The notes below the pieces were generated by a model. The model saw only the letters and a list, made by a program, of their open reading frames with translations. It did not search any database and was not told the DNA's origin. DNA of 64,000 bases from an uncultured Pseudomonas sp. Lineage in GTDB: Bacteria; Pseudomonadota; Gammaproteobacteria; Pseudomonadales; Pseudomonadaceae. The stretch's first letter is position 1. The number at the start of each line of letters is the position of its first letter. The stretch covers positions 1 to 64,000 of the forward strand of contig NZ_CAJYVE010000026.1 in the NCBI RefSeq assembly GCF_913777995.1, read 5' to 3'. Both the position numbers and the translations under genes were made by a program. Positions 50,159 to 59,487 of the stretch are shown piece after piece.

Positions 50159-50950
50159 TCAGCGGGCGGTAAGGAAGTCCAGTACCGGCTGGGTAAAAGC
50201 GGCGCCGGCCTCGACGTTGGACAGGTGCGCGGCATGCAGGTCGACCTGACGGGCATTGGCGATGCGCTCGACCATGAAACGCCCGTGCTCGGGGGTGGTC
50301 ACCGCGTCTTCGGTGCCGCACACCACCAGCACCGGCAGCTGGATCGAGGCGATCTGCTCGCGAAAATCGGCATCGCGGACCGCTGCACAGTTGGCCGCGT
50401 AGCCCTGTGGAGACGTCTGCGCAAGCATGCCGACGATGGGCTCTACCTGAGCGGGCGCGCGTTCGGCAAAGGCCGGAGTGAACCAACGGGCGATGGATGC
50501 ATCGCGCAGGGCGAGCATGGCGGCCTGGCCATCGCGCAGCACGGTTTCGATGCGCGGGTTCCACACCTCGGGGCTACCGATCTTCGCCGCGGTGTTGCAC
50601 AGCACCACGCGCTCCAGACGCTGCGGCGCATGGATCGCCAACCACTGACCGATCAGGCCACCCATCGACAGACCGCAGAACGACGCCTTGGCAATGTCCA
50701 GGGCATCCAGCAGCGCCAGCACGTCGCGGGCATTCTGCTCGATGCTGTAGGGCCCTTCGCTGACCAGCGAGCGGCCATGGCCACGGGTGTCGTAGCGCAG
50801 TACCCGGAAATGCTCGGTAAAGGCCGGTATCTGGGCGTCCCACATGTGCAGGTCGGTACCCAGGGAGTTGGACAGCACCAGCACCGGCTTGTCGGCCGGG
50901 CCTTCGAGCAGGTAGTTCAGTTCGCCATCGGCGAGAGGCACGCTGGACAT
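50159..50950 (-). CDS. pcaD: 3-oxoadipate enol-lactonase
   Basis: The 263-residue alpha/beta hydrolase has LSNSLGTDLHMWD, the nucleophile elbow FCGLSMGGLIGQW, VVCGTEDAVTTPE and the late AHLSNVEAG His, a close match to PcaD. It hydrolyses 3-oxoadipate enol-lactone to 3-oxoadipate in the beta-ketoadipate pathway. GGAG lies 6 bases before the chosen start. Unusually it stands alone, without pcaB or pcaC, so it may be a second copy or a related lactonase. Confidence 0.88.
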   Translation of the reverse strand: MSSVPLADGELNYLLEGPADKPVLVLSNSLGTDLHMWDAQIPAFTEHFRVLRYDTRGHGRSLVSEGPYSIEQNARDVLALLDALDIAKASFCGLSMGGLIGQWLAIHAPQRLERVVLCNTAAKIGSPEVWNPRIETVLRDGQAAMLALRDASIARWFTPAFAERAPAQVEPIVGMLAQTSPQGYAANCAAVRDADFREQIASIQLPVLVVCGTEDAVTTPEHGRFMVERIANARQVDLHAAHLSNVEAGAAFTQPVLDFLTAR

Positions 50951-51065
50951 TCGCGGCTCCTGTGTCGGGGAAAGCCTGCACACTAAGGTCTGGCAAAGCG
51001 TGAGACAATCCGCGGCTCGATTAACCGTGCGACTATCGAACACCTTTGCCCCGGAGATTCGCCCT

Positions 51066-51410
51066 ATGCGACGCGAAACCATCGCTGCCTTTTGCCTGCA
51101 ACTGCCCGGTGCACGCGAGGATTACAAATGGGGTGGCGTGCGGGTGTTCTCGGTGGCGGGCAACAAGATGTTCGCGACCATGGACCTGGCCGGAGACGGC
51201 GTGTCGTTCAAGGTGGGCGCCGAGCTGTTTCTCGGCTATGTCGACCGTCCCGGCATACGCCCGGCACCTTACCTGGCCCGGGCGCACTGGATCAGCCTGA
51301 CCCACCTGGACGCCATGGGCGACCAGGAACTGCGCGACCTGCTGACCCGCTCGCACCAGCTGGTGGTGAGCAAACTGCCCAAACGCCAGCAGGTCGGCCT
51401 GCTGGTTTGA
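51066..51410 (+). CDS. MmcQ/YjbR-family protein
   Basis: The 114 residues match the YjbR/MmcQ fold: FCLQLPGAREDYKWGGVRVF, VAGNKMFATMDL and a C-terminal TRSHQLVVSKLPKR. This is a CyaY-like DNA- or ligand-binding fold of unknown cellular function. It is divergent from pcaD, with GGAG about 10 bases upstream. Confidence 0.85.
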   Translation: MRRETIAAFCLQLPGAREDYKWGGVRVFSVAGNKMFATMDLAGDGVSFKVGAELFLGYVDRPGIRPAPYLARAHWISLTHLDAMGDQELRDLLTRSHQLVVSKLPKRQQVGLLV

Positions 51411-51433
51411 ACGCATGGGATTCTACTGGCTCG

Positions 51434-51535
51434 GTAGAAGCGGCTCTCGCCGCGCAAGGACCAGGAAACTCGCTGCAGCTGTTGTGAGCATGAAGGGGCC
51501 TGGTGGCTGAAGGCGCTTCTGCCGGCGCCACGGGC
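51434..51535. repeat. Degenerate REP pair of the GAGCGGCTT family
   Basis: GAAGCGGCTCTCGCCGCGCAAG near 51436 and GGCTGAAGGCGCTTCTGCC near 51506 are diverged inverted arms. The spacer AGGAAACTCGCTGCAG..TGTGAGCAT resembles the spacers at 39350 and 57570. Confidence 0.5.
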
Positions 51536-51541
51536 TGGTCT

Positions 51542-51964
51542 CTACAGCAGCAGGCCTGAGAAGCGTCTGTCCAGCAGCAACCAATCGACCCAGACCGCCT
51601 GATGCACGATGACGATCAGCCAGAACAGTGCCTGGTAACTGAGTTTGCGAGTCTTGTGACGATACAGCTGCTGGGCCAGCAAGGCGCCAGGCCAGCCACC
51701 CAGCGCCTCCACCAGGTGCAGCCGCCTCTCCGGGGTACGCTGGCCACCTTGCCCGGCCTGGCGCTTGTCATGCCGGTAGAGCCACAGGGCCAGCAGGCTC
51801 ATGCACAGGTAGGCCAGGGCCACCGGCCACAGGCCCTGCACGCGCCACAGGCTGGCCGCCCCCAGCACCGGCAGGGCGCACAGGGCCAGCCACACCAGCA
51901 GCTTGAGGCGCGGCGCACGCATGGGCGGCCGCGAGGCAGCGACGCTGCGGGTGCGCGCCCTCAA
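51542..51964 (-). CDS. DUF1294 membrane protein
   Basis: This is a small inner-membrane protein with about three to four hydrophobic helices ([56 protein letters not shown]) and the DUF1294 signature YRHDKRQA...[17 protein letters not shown]. The frame starts with TTG overlapping the uppP stop (TTGA); ATG 51922 is the alternative start. Function unknown. Confidence 0.82.
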   Translation of the reverse strand: MRARTRSVAASRPPMRAPRLKLLVWLALCALPVLGAASLWRVQGLWPVALAYLCMSLLALWLYRHDKRQAGQGGQRTPERRLHLVEALGGWPGALLAQQLYRHKTRKLSYQALFWLIVIVHQAVWVDWLLLDRRFSGLLL

Positions 51965-52791
51965 GCCTGAGCCGTCGACCAGTCGACCCAGCCGAACAGC
52001 CAGGTGGCAAGGATCAACAGGCCGAAGGCGATGCGATACCAGGCGAACAGCGCATAGCTGTGGGTGGCGATGAACTTCAACAGGCCTCGCACCGCAATCA
52101 TGGCGAACACGAACGACACCACAAAGCCGACGGCGAACACGGCGAAGTCATCGGGCTGGAACAGGTGGCGGTACTTGTAGCCGGAGTACACCGCTGCACC
52201 GACCATGGTCGGCATGGCCAGGAAGAACGAGAACTCGGTGGCGGCCTTGCGTGACAGGCCGAACAACAGGCCGCCGATGATGGTCGAGCCGGAGCGCGAG
52301 GTGCCGGGAATCATCGCCAGGCACTGGGCGCAGCCCACCTTCAAGGCGTCGCTCCAGCGCATCTCATCGACATGCTCGACACGGATCACATGCTCGCGGC
52401 GTTCGGCCCAGAGCATGATGATGCCACCGACCACCAGGGCGACGGCGACGGTGATGGGATTGAACAGGTAATGGTGGATCAGATCGGAAAACAGCACACC
52501 CAGCACCACCGCCGGCAGGAAGGCCAGCAGCAGGTTGACGGTGAAGCGTTGTGCACGCCGCTGGCTGGGCAGGCCCAGCACCACCTCGAAGATCTTTGCG
52601 CGAAACTCCCACACCACCGCAAGAATGGCACCCAGCTGGATGATGATATTGAACGCCAGGGCTCGCTCACCACCGAAGCCGATCAGGTCGGCGACGATGA
52701 TCTGGTGCCCGGTGCTCGAGACCGGTATGAATTCGGTCAAACCTTCCACGATGCCCAGAATCATCGCCTGGACAGCGGCCCATACATCCAT
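51961..52791 (-). CDS. uppP: Undecaprenyl-diphosphatase
   Basis: The 276-residue polytopic membrane enzyme has the BacA/UppP motifs [14 protein letters not shown] (N-terminal) and [11 protein letters not shown] (central). It dephosphorylates undecaprenyl pyrophosphate so that the lipid carrier can be reused in cell-wall and O-antigen synthesis, and it gives bacitracin resistance. It is followed by the coupled DUF1294 gene. Confidence 0.97.
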   Translation of the reverse strand: MDVWAAVQAMILGIVEGLTEFIPVSSTGHQIIVADLIGFGGERALAFNIIIQLGAILAVVWEFRAKIFEVVLGLPSQRRAQRFTVNLLLAFLPAVVLGVLFSDLIHHYLFNPITVAVALVVGGIIMLWAERREHVIRVEHVDEMRWSDALKVGCAQCLAMIPGTSRSGSTIIGGLLFGLSRKAATEFSFFLAMPTMVGAAVYSGYKYRHLFQPDDFAVFAVGFVVSFVFAMIAVRGLLKFIATHSYALFAWYRIAFGLLILATWLFGWVDWSTAQA

Positions 52792-53039
52792 CTTTCCCCC
52801 ATGAGGCGCGACCTTGCAGCGCGCCAGTCAGTCTTGTGATTGGTAAACATTGCGCTGGAGCCGTACAACCTTGCCCTTCTCCTCGCGAAGCGCGCAAATC
52901 CTAGCAGACGCCGCCGCAGCGCGCCTGTCGGCTGGCTGTCTGAGTTTCCTTGGCAGCAAGGCCAATCCGCACTCCCCCCAGGCGCGCCAAGCGCTTACAA
53001 TCGCCGGCCACCCAGACCCATCCCTGCCAAGGAGCCTCC

Positions 53040-53603
53040 ATGTCCCCCATCGAACTGTTCGCTGCCGCCCTGGGTGTGCTCGCGGTGTGGCTGACTGTCC
53101 GCCAGAACCCACTGTGCTGGCCGATCGGTCTGGTCATGGTGCTGATCTACAGCTGGATCTTCTTCGACGTGAAGCTCTACTCCGACATGCTTCTGCAACT
53201 GGTCTACGCCGTGCTGCAGGTATACGGCTGGCTGCAATGGACCCGCCACGGGCACGGCCTGCCAGTGCGCGCGGTCACCGCGCTGAACGCCGGCGCGGTG
53301 TTCACTGGCCTGGCTGCCGGCGCGGTGCTCAGTGTGGCGCTGGGCGCCGGCATGGCGCACTTCACCGATGCCGCACAACCCTGGCTGGACGCCGCGCTGA
53401 CCGGTTTCAGCCTGGTCGCGCAGTTCTGGATGGCGCAGAAACGTCTGCAATGCTGGCCCCTGTGGATCATTCTCGATGTGATTTTCGTCGGCCTGTTCGT
53501 CTACAAGGCCCTGTACCTGACTGCAGCGCTGTATGCGCTGTTCACTCTGCTGGCCATCCAGGGCTGGCGGGAGTGGCGCGCCACCCTGGCACCTGCGCAA
53601 TGA
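53040..53603 (+). CDS. pnuC: PnuC-family nicotinamide riboside transporter
   Basis: The 187-residue inner-membrane protein has about seven hydrophobic helices and the PnuC signatures NPLCWPIGLVMVLIYSWIFF, YGWLQW and WPLWIILDVIF. AAGGAG precedes the ATG. It is coupled (ATGA) to the NadR-like kinase gene, which would trap the imported riboside by phosphorylation. Confidence 0.93.
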   Translation: MSPIELFAAALGVLAVWLTVRQNPLCWPIGLVMVLIYSWIFFDVKLYSDMLLQLVYAVLQVYGWLQWTRHGHGLPVRAVTALNAGAVFTGLAAGAVLSVALGAGMAHFTDAAQPWLDAALTGFSLVAQFWMAQKRLQCWPLWIILDVIFVGLFVYKALYLTAALYALFTLLAIQGWREWRATLAPAQ

Positions 53604-54135
53604 AGGTGCTGGTGCTCGCCGGGCCGGAATCCAGCGGCAAGAGCTGGCTGGCCGAAGAGATACAGCGCTGCTTCGGCGGCATCCAGGTCGGTGAATACGT
53701 ACGCCATTTCATCGACCGTGAAGGCCGCGACACGCGGTTTTCCGACATCACCCCCATTGCCGAAGGGCAACTGGCCTGGGAAGACAGCGCCCGCAGCGGT
53801 AATCCGGAACTGCTGATCCTCGACACCCATCTGCTGAGCAATATCCTCTGGAGCCGTACCCTGTTCCACGATTGCCCGGCGTGGATCGAACCCGCGCTGC
53901 TCAGCCGACGCTACGACCTGCACCTGTTGCTCAGCCCGCAAGGCGTGCCGTGGTGCGACGACGGTCAGCGCTGCCAGCCCGAAATGGCCGACCGCCAAGC
54001 GTTTTTCGAGGCGAGCCGCCAGTGGCTGCTGCTGCATCGCCAGGCGTTCCAGGTCATCGAGGGTGACTGGGCGCAGCGGCGCGACACCGCGCTGCGCTGC
54101 GTGAAGGCGCTGCTTGACGCTGGTCAGGCCGCACC

Positions 54136-54148
<13 letters not shown>
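53600..54148 (+). CDS. NadR-like ribosylnicotinamide kinase domain protein
   Basis: The 182-residue P-loop protein has Walker A GPESSGKSWLAEE, GEYVRHFIDR and ILDTHLLSNILW, as in the kinase half of NadR. The N-terminal NMN adenylyltransferase domain of full-length NadR is absent. With PnuC it forms a nicotinamide riboside salvage pair giving NMN. Its 3' end overlaps the convergent regulator gene by 13 bases. Confidence 0.88.
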
Positions 54149-55461
<1,313 letters not shown>

Positions 55462-55848
55462 GAGAGGTTCCTTGGCGCACGGCGTCGATGAAATTGACGA
55501 AAAGGCTTTATAAACAGTGTGTTGAGTCCACTGGATGTTACGTTAGCAAAAAATTGACACAGCCTTGTATCGTTTGCATCTAAGGCTCATAACCGAAGCT
55601 TATTTACCGGCCAGGCTCGACGAACGGTGGGGTCGATATTGAACAAGAGGTCAATAAAGGAGTCACACGACACGAATTAAAAAGATCGTGGATTTACGAC
55701 ATCGGCGATAAATGTAAAAAGCCTGAAAATAATTCGTTCAATGTGTGACTTGCGTCGCGGCGCGAGCTTCAACACCAATAAGCAGCCGGACGGTGAGCCC
55801 GCCGACGAGTCTGCACTGGACTGATTGGGCTATTTTGAGGAATTGACC
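55462..55848. promoter_or_regulatory. AT-rich divergent region between the VpsR-like regulator and the 88-aa gene
   Basis: 387 bases, more AT-rich than the rest of the window. TTGACA at 55553-55558 with CATCTA 17 bases on could be a plus-strand promoter. ATTGA-N8-TCAAT at 55638-55655 is a possible operator. A 27-codon frame (55741-55824, MCDLRRGASF...) is present but has no ribosome site. GAGG at 55837-55840 serves the 88-aa gene. Confidence 0.45.
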
Positions 55849-56115
55849 ATGAATGCCCCACTGCGCTTCAACGATGCACTGCTGATTGCTGACCAGGCCT
55901 TCCATCCCTTCAAGTGCGTGGCGTGGGCCCCACAGGATGGCAACGGCGAAGTGAGCCTCAGCGTGTTCGACCGCTTCAGCGCACGTATCGGCCGCCGGCA
56001 ACTTCCACGCGGAACTTACTCCGACCCTGTGCGTTTGGCTCGTGCCTTGCGCGAAGCGCGCGAGGAACTAAGCCGCGAGGGTTACACACTTCAGCCTTGG
56101 ACCATGCCCGCCTGA
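55849..56115 (+). CDS. Small hypothetical protein, 88 aa
   Basis: The product starts MNAPLRFNDALLIADQAFHP and contains FKCVAWAPQDGNGEVSLSVF with a C-terminal basic helix (SDPVRLARALREAREELSRE). The pattern resembles small Pseudomonas DUF1652-like proteins, but I am not certain of the family. GAGG lies 8 bases upstream. It is soluble, with no signal peptide. Confidence 0.72.
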   Translation: MNAPLRFNDALLIADQAFHPFKCVAWAPQDGNGEVSLSVFDRFSARIGRRQLPRGTYSDPVRLARALREAREELSREGYTLQPWTMPA

Positions 56116-56323
56116 GGCCCAACTAAGAGACTCTTTCTCTACTGATGCAAAGTGGCATTTCGTTATTAACGTGATGTCACTTTCGTGGGCTTGAAAGTGC
56201 CCATTAGCAACTTTCTGAAACAATATCTTTGCAGGTTTTCATTCCCCTGCCTTACCCTGCGCTCTTTGCCATAAGCCGCTCCATTGTCGGGGCGGTCTTT
56301 GGTCGCCAAGGGAGCCAGACCCC

Positions 56324-57502
56324 GTGCTGCACACGCTTGCCATCGAAAACTACCGCTCACTGCACAGCCTGGAGCTGGCCCTGGGACGCCTGACAGTGGT
56401 CACCGGCGCCAATGGCAGCGGCAAGTCGAACCTGTACCGGGCCCTGCGCCTGTTAGCGGATACCGCGCACGACGGCGTGGTGCAAAGCATCGCTCAGGAA
56501 GGTGGACTGGATTCGTGTTTCTGGGCCGGCCCGGAGAAATTCTCCCGCGCCATCCTGCAGGGTGAAGCCCCGGTGCAGGGTCTGCAACGCAGCCGCCCGC
56601 AGCGCATGCGCCTGGGGTTCGCTGGCGAAGACTTCAGCTATGCACTGAGCCTCGGACTGCCAGAGTCAAATTCTGGCGAAGCCTTCGACCGCCCCTCGCT
56701 GTTCAGCCGCGACCCGCAGATCAAGCGCGAGATGATCTGGGCGGGACCGGTGTATCGGCCAGCCTCGGTGCTGGTAGAGCGCAAAGGCGCCGCCGTGCGC
56801 ATGCGTGACGCCAGGCAATGGCGCACCCTGACCACCCAACTGCCAGACTTCTACAGCCTGTTCGATACCGGTGGAGCTATCGATTGCCCGGAAATCCAGA
56901 CCCTGCGCAACAACCTGCGCAACTGGCGCTTCTATGATCACTTCCGAACCGACGCAGCCGCCCCGGCGCGCCAGCCACAGGTCGGCACCCGCACGCCAGT
57001 CTTGCACCACAGCGGCCGGGACCTGGCGGCCGCGCTGCAGACCATCCGTGAAATTGGCGACCCCGCCGCCCTGGACGCAGCGATCGACGATGCCTTTCCC
57101 GGCTCGCGCATGCAGATCAGCGTGCGCGACGGGCTTTTTCTCCTGGCCCTGCAGCAACCGGGCATGCTCCGGCCGCTGGCGGTCAGCGAACTGTCGGACG
57201 GCACCTTGCGTTATCTGCTGCTGGTCGCCGCCCTGCTCACCCCTCGCCCACCGACGCTGATGGTGCTCAACGAGCCGGAAAGCAGCCTGCACCCCGATCT
57301 GCTGCCGGCACTGGCACGGCTGATTATCCAGGCTGCCCGTCATGGCCAGGTGTGGGTGGTATCGCATTCCAGCCGTCTGGTGGCAGCCCTTGAACGCAGT
57401 CCCGAATGCGTCAGCCTGATTCTGGAAAAGCAACTGGGCCAGACCCGCGTGCAAGGCCAACAGGGTCTGTTGGACGGACCTGCCTGGCGCTGGCCGGACT
57501 AG
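56324..57502 (+). CDS. AAA ATPase of the RecF/SMC-like type (AAA_21)
   Basis: The 392 residues have Walker A TGANGSGKSNLYRAL (near 28), a signature-like LSDGTLRYLLL, Walker B LMVLNEPESSLHPDLLP and the H-loop VVSHSSRLV. The start is GTG with AAGGGAG 9 bases upstream. Such stand-alone ATPases occur in housekeeping and in defence (OLD-like) contexts. No nuclease or toxin partner is next to it here, so I leave the role open. Confidence 0.85.
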   Translation: MLHTLAIENYRSLHSLELALGRLTVVTGANGSGKSNLYRALRLLADTAHDGVVQSIAQEGGLDSCFWAGPEKFSRAILQGEAPVQGLQRSRPQRMRLGFAGEDFSYALSLGLPESNSGEAFDRPSLFSRDPQIKREMIWAGPVYRPASVLVERKGAAVRMRDARQWRTLTTQLPDFYSLFDTGGAIDCPEIQTLRNNLRNWRFYDHFRTDAAAPARQPQVGTRTPVLHHSGRDLAAALQTIREIGDPAALDAAIDDAFPGSRMQISVRDGLFLLALQQPGMLRPLAVSELSDGTLRYLLLVAALLTPRPPTLMVLNEPESSLHPDLLPALARLIIQAARHGQVWVVSHSSRLVAALERSPECVSLILEKQLGQTRVQGQQGLLDGPAWRWPD

Positions 57503-57506
57503 GTCC

Positions 57507-57736
57507 AATACTGTTCGCTTAAGCGGCATGTGGCACGGTGGGAGCGGCTTTAGCCGCAAAAGCGCCAGGAAAATCACTGCATCTGCTGTGAGCAGGCGGT
57601 CGCTTCGCGGCTGAAGCCGCTCCTACCCGGCCTAATTGACCAGTATTGGCTTTAGCCGCGAAAGCGCCAGGAAACTCACTGCATCTTTTGTGAACATGCG
57701 ATCGCTTTGCGGCTGACGCCGCTCTCTCGCTCTAAC
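57507..57736. repeat. 141-bp composite REP element plus a truncated second copy
   Basis: AATACTGTTCGCTTAA (57507-57522) and TAATTGACCAGTATT (57633-57647) are the terminal inverted repeats. Inside are GTGGGAGCGGCTTTAGCCGC (from 57538) and its partner GCGGCTGAAGCCGCTCCTAC near 57607. A further REP pair without terminal repeats continues to about 57736. It fills the 270 bases between the ATPase gene and chlD. Confidence 0.78.
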
Positions 57737-57772
57737 AATCAGTTTCGCCTGCAGGCTGAACGCCCACCGCTC

Positions 57773-58450
57773 TCAAGCTGGCAACGTTGGCAGTGCCTGC
57801 ACATGGCAATAGTCGAGCGCCAGCCCCTCAGCCAGCGCTCTGGCGCGGCCCAGGCGGATCGGGCCGTTTTCCAGGTCGACCAGCACGCCAGCGCAGTTCA
57901 ATGCAGGCAACGCCGGCAGGCGCGCCAGACGCCCGTCGGTGAGCAGCAGCAGGCGCTGCTGTTCCGAAGGGTGACGCCGTCGGCGCTGTTCCAGCCATTG
58001 CGCCGCCAGCTGTAACGCCGCCTCCAGCGGAGTGCCGCCACCGGCCCCCAATTGCGCCAGCCAACCTTGCAGGGCCCGTGATGCCTTGAGTCCCTGGTAC
58101 TGCCAACGCGGTTCCTGGCCGCTGGCGGTGAGCAGCGCCAGTCGCGCGCGACGCCGATAGGCATCATCGAAGGCCTGCGCAAGCACGCCTTTGGCCAGGC
58201 TAAGCCCCTGGTTGCGTCGGGTCGAGGCTGAGGCGTCGACAATCACCAACCACACTTCCCTGGGGCGCTGACTGCGTGGCTGGCGCACCAGATCGATCGC
58301 CCGCCGCGGTCGCCCGCGCAATAAGGTGGGCACCCAGGCGACCGGCCCATCGCGGCCGGCCCGCGCCGCCCCCAAGCGGCCGCCGGCCAGCTTGCCAGAC
58401 CTGGGGTTGGCATCCGCTGCCCTGGCCGAACGGGAGCGGATGCCTAGGGC
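57773..58450 (-). CDS. chlD: chlD, -1 frame part: VWA domain of the chelatase D/CobT-like subunit
   Basis: This frame has no credible start of its own. Its first codon after the shift (GCC, G at 58450) continues [20 protein letters not shown] and reaches an integrin-type VWA domain ([16 protein letters not shown] motif, [20 protein letters not shown]). Read through the -1 shift it is the C-terminal 225 residues of a chelatase D protein of about 570 residues. A TTG at 58375 is the first possible independent start, but it lacks a ribosome site. The long product would pair with the short one in the AAA+ motor of cobaltochelatase. Confidence 0.85.
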   Translation of the reverse strand, partial: ALGIRSRSARAADANPRSGKLAGGRLGAARAGRDGPVAWVPTLLRGRPRRAIDLVRQPRSQRPREVWLVIVDASASTRRNQGLSLAKGVLAQAFDDAYRRRARLALLTASGQEPRWQYQGLKASRALQGWLAQLGAGGGTPLEAALQLAAQWLEQRRRRHPSEQQRLLLLTDGRLARLPALPALNCAGVLVDLENGPIRLGRARALAEGLALDYCHVQALPTLPA

Positions 58451-58456
58451 TTTTTT
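58409..58456 (-). promoter_or_regulatory. chlD: Programmed -1 frameshift signal in chlD
   Basis: On the minus strand A_AAA_AAG (58456-58450) is in the zero-frame phase needed for a tandem -1 slip. Five bases later GGCATCCGCT (58444-58435) pairs perfectly with AGCGGATGCC (58418-58409). The zero-frame TAG (58446-58444) falls between the slip site and the stem. Slipping back one base joins the two chlD frames exactly. Confidence 0.88.
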
Positions 58457-59484
58457 GGCCAGGTCGGCACCTGCCGACGCGCAGCGCCTGGCACCGGCTG
58501 CGCCGGCAGCTCACCCCAGTTGCCCTGGCCTGAATCCTGCCCTGCGCCTTGATTACCTGCGTCTGGTGCGGGAGGTGGGGAATTTTCTGCGTTCTGATTA
58601 GGGGTGGTATTACGGCGACGATGACGCAAGGCGAACTCGGCCACCGCGTCGATATCTTCCTCGCTGATCGCCTCGGCGCCGCGCCAGGCAGCATGCGCGC
58701 GCGCCGCGCGCAGCCAGACCAGATCGGCGCGCAGGCCATCGACACCCGCTGCGAAGCAGCGCTGGTTGATTCGCTCCAGGCTGTGCTCGTCCAGCTCGAT
58801 GCGCACCAGACGCTGGCGGGCCTGCTCGCAGCGCTGTTGCAGGGCTTGCTGCGCCTCGCGCCACTGCGCGCAGAAACCCGCAGGATCGGCGTCGAATTGC
58901 AGGCGGCGGCGAATGATCAGGCCACGCTCGGCGGGTTCGGGCTGCCCGTCCAGCGCGACATTCAGGCCAAAGCGGTCGAGCAACTGCGGCCGCAGTTCGC
59001 CCTCCTCCGGGTTCATGGTGCCAATCAGGATGAAGCGTGCCGGGTGCCGATGGGAAATGCCGTCGCGCTCGACCAGGTTGGTGCCGCTGGCGGCGACGTC
59101 CAGCAACAGGTCGACCAGATGGTCGGCCAGCAGATTGACCTCATCGACATACAGCACCCCGCCATCGGCCTTGGCCAGCACCCCTGGCGAGAACCGCGCC
59201 CTGCCCTCGCCCAGCGCCGCATCAAGGTCCAGCGTGCCCACCAGGCGTTCCTCACTGGCGCCGAGCGGCAGAGTCACGAACGGGCCGTCGGCGAGCAGGT
59301 CCGCCAGGCCACGGGCCAGGGTCGACTTGGCCATGCCCCGCGGCCCCTCGATCAGCACCCCGCCAATTCGGGGGTCGATGGCATTCAGGCACAGCGCCAG
59401 CTTCAGCGGCTCGGCGCCCACCACCGCGGCCAGCGGAAAATGCGGCTGTGCGTCGGCGGCAAAACTAGGGGTGGTATTAGGCAC
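58444..59484 (-). CDS. chlD: chlD, zero-frame product: ChlI/CobS-like AAA+ chelatase subunit
   Basis: The 346 residues have Walker [23 protein letters not shown], Walker [13 protein letters not shown] and a sensor [20 protein letters not shown], as in magnesium chelatase I subunits. A Pro/Gln-rich linker (about 300-345) ends in PTWPKKP. The start is GTG, 3 bases after the cobN stop. Terminating here gives the short subunit; a -1 shift at 58450-58456 extends it into the VWA domain. With CobN it inserts cobalt into hydrogenobyrinate a,c-diamide (family knowledge). Confidence 0.93.
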   Translation of the reverse strand: MPNTTPSFAADAQPHFPLAAVVGAEPLKLALCLNAIDPRIGGVLIEGPRGMAKSTLARGLADLLADGPFVTLPLGASEERLVGTLDLDAALGEGRARFSPGVLAKADGGVLYVDEVNLLADHLVDLLLDVAASGTNLVERDGISHRHPARFILIGTMNPEEGELRPQLLDRFGLNVALDGQPEPAERGLIIRRRLQFDADPAGFCAQWREAQQALQQRCEQARQRLVRIELDEHSLERINQRCFAAGVDGLRADLVWLRAARAHAAWRGAEAISEEDIDAVAEFALRHRRRNTTPNQNAENSPPPAPDAGNQGAGQDSGQGNWGELPAQPVPGAARRQVPTWPKKP

Positions 59485-59487
59485 GTC

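Noticed and set aside
55741-55824. 27-codon frame MCDLRRGASF
   Set aside because: No Shine-Dalgarno sequence and no other support; noted only as part of the intergenic region.
57773-58375. VWA protein as a separate gene starting at TTG 58375
   Set aside because: No ribosome site, and the upstream codons continue sensibly back to the slippery site; the frameshift model explains it better.
58599-59482. Near-identical TAATACCACCCCTA in the chlD start and linker regions (59466-59480 and 58600-58613)
   Set aside because: Both encode an NTTP stretch; most likely chance in low-complexity linkers.
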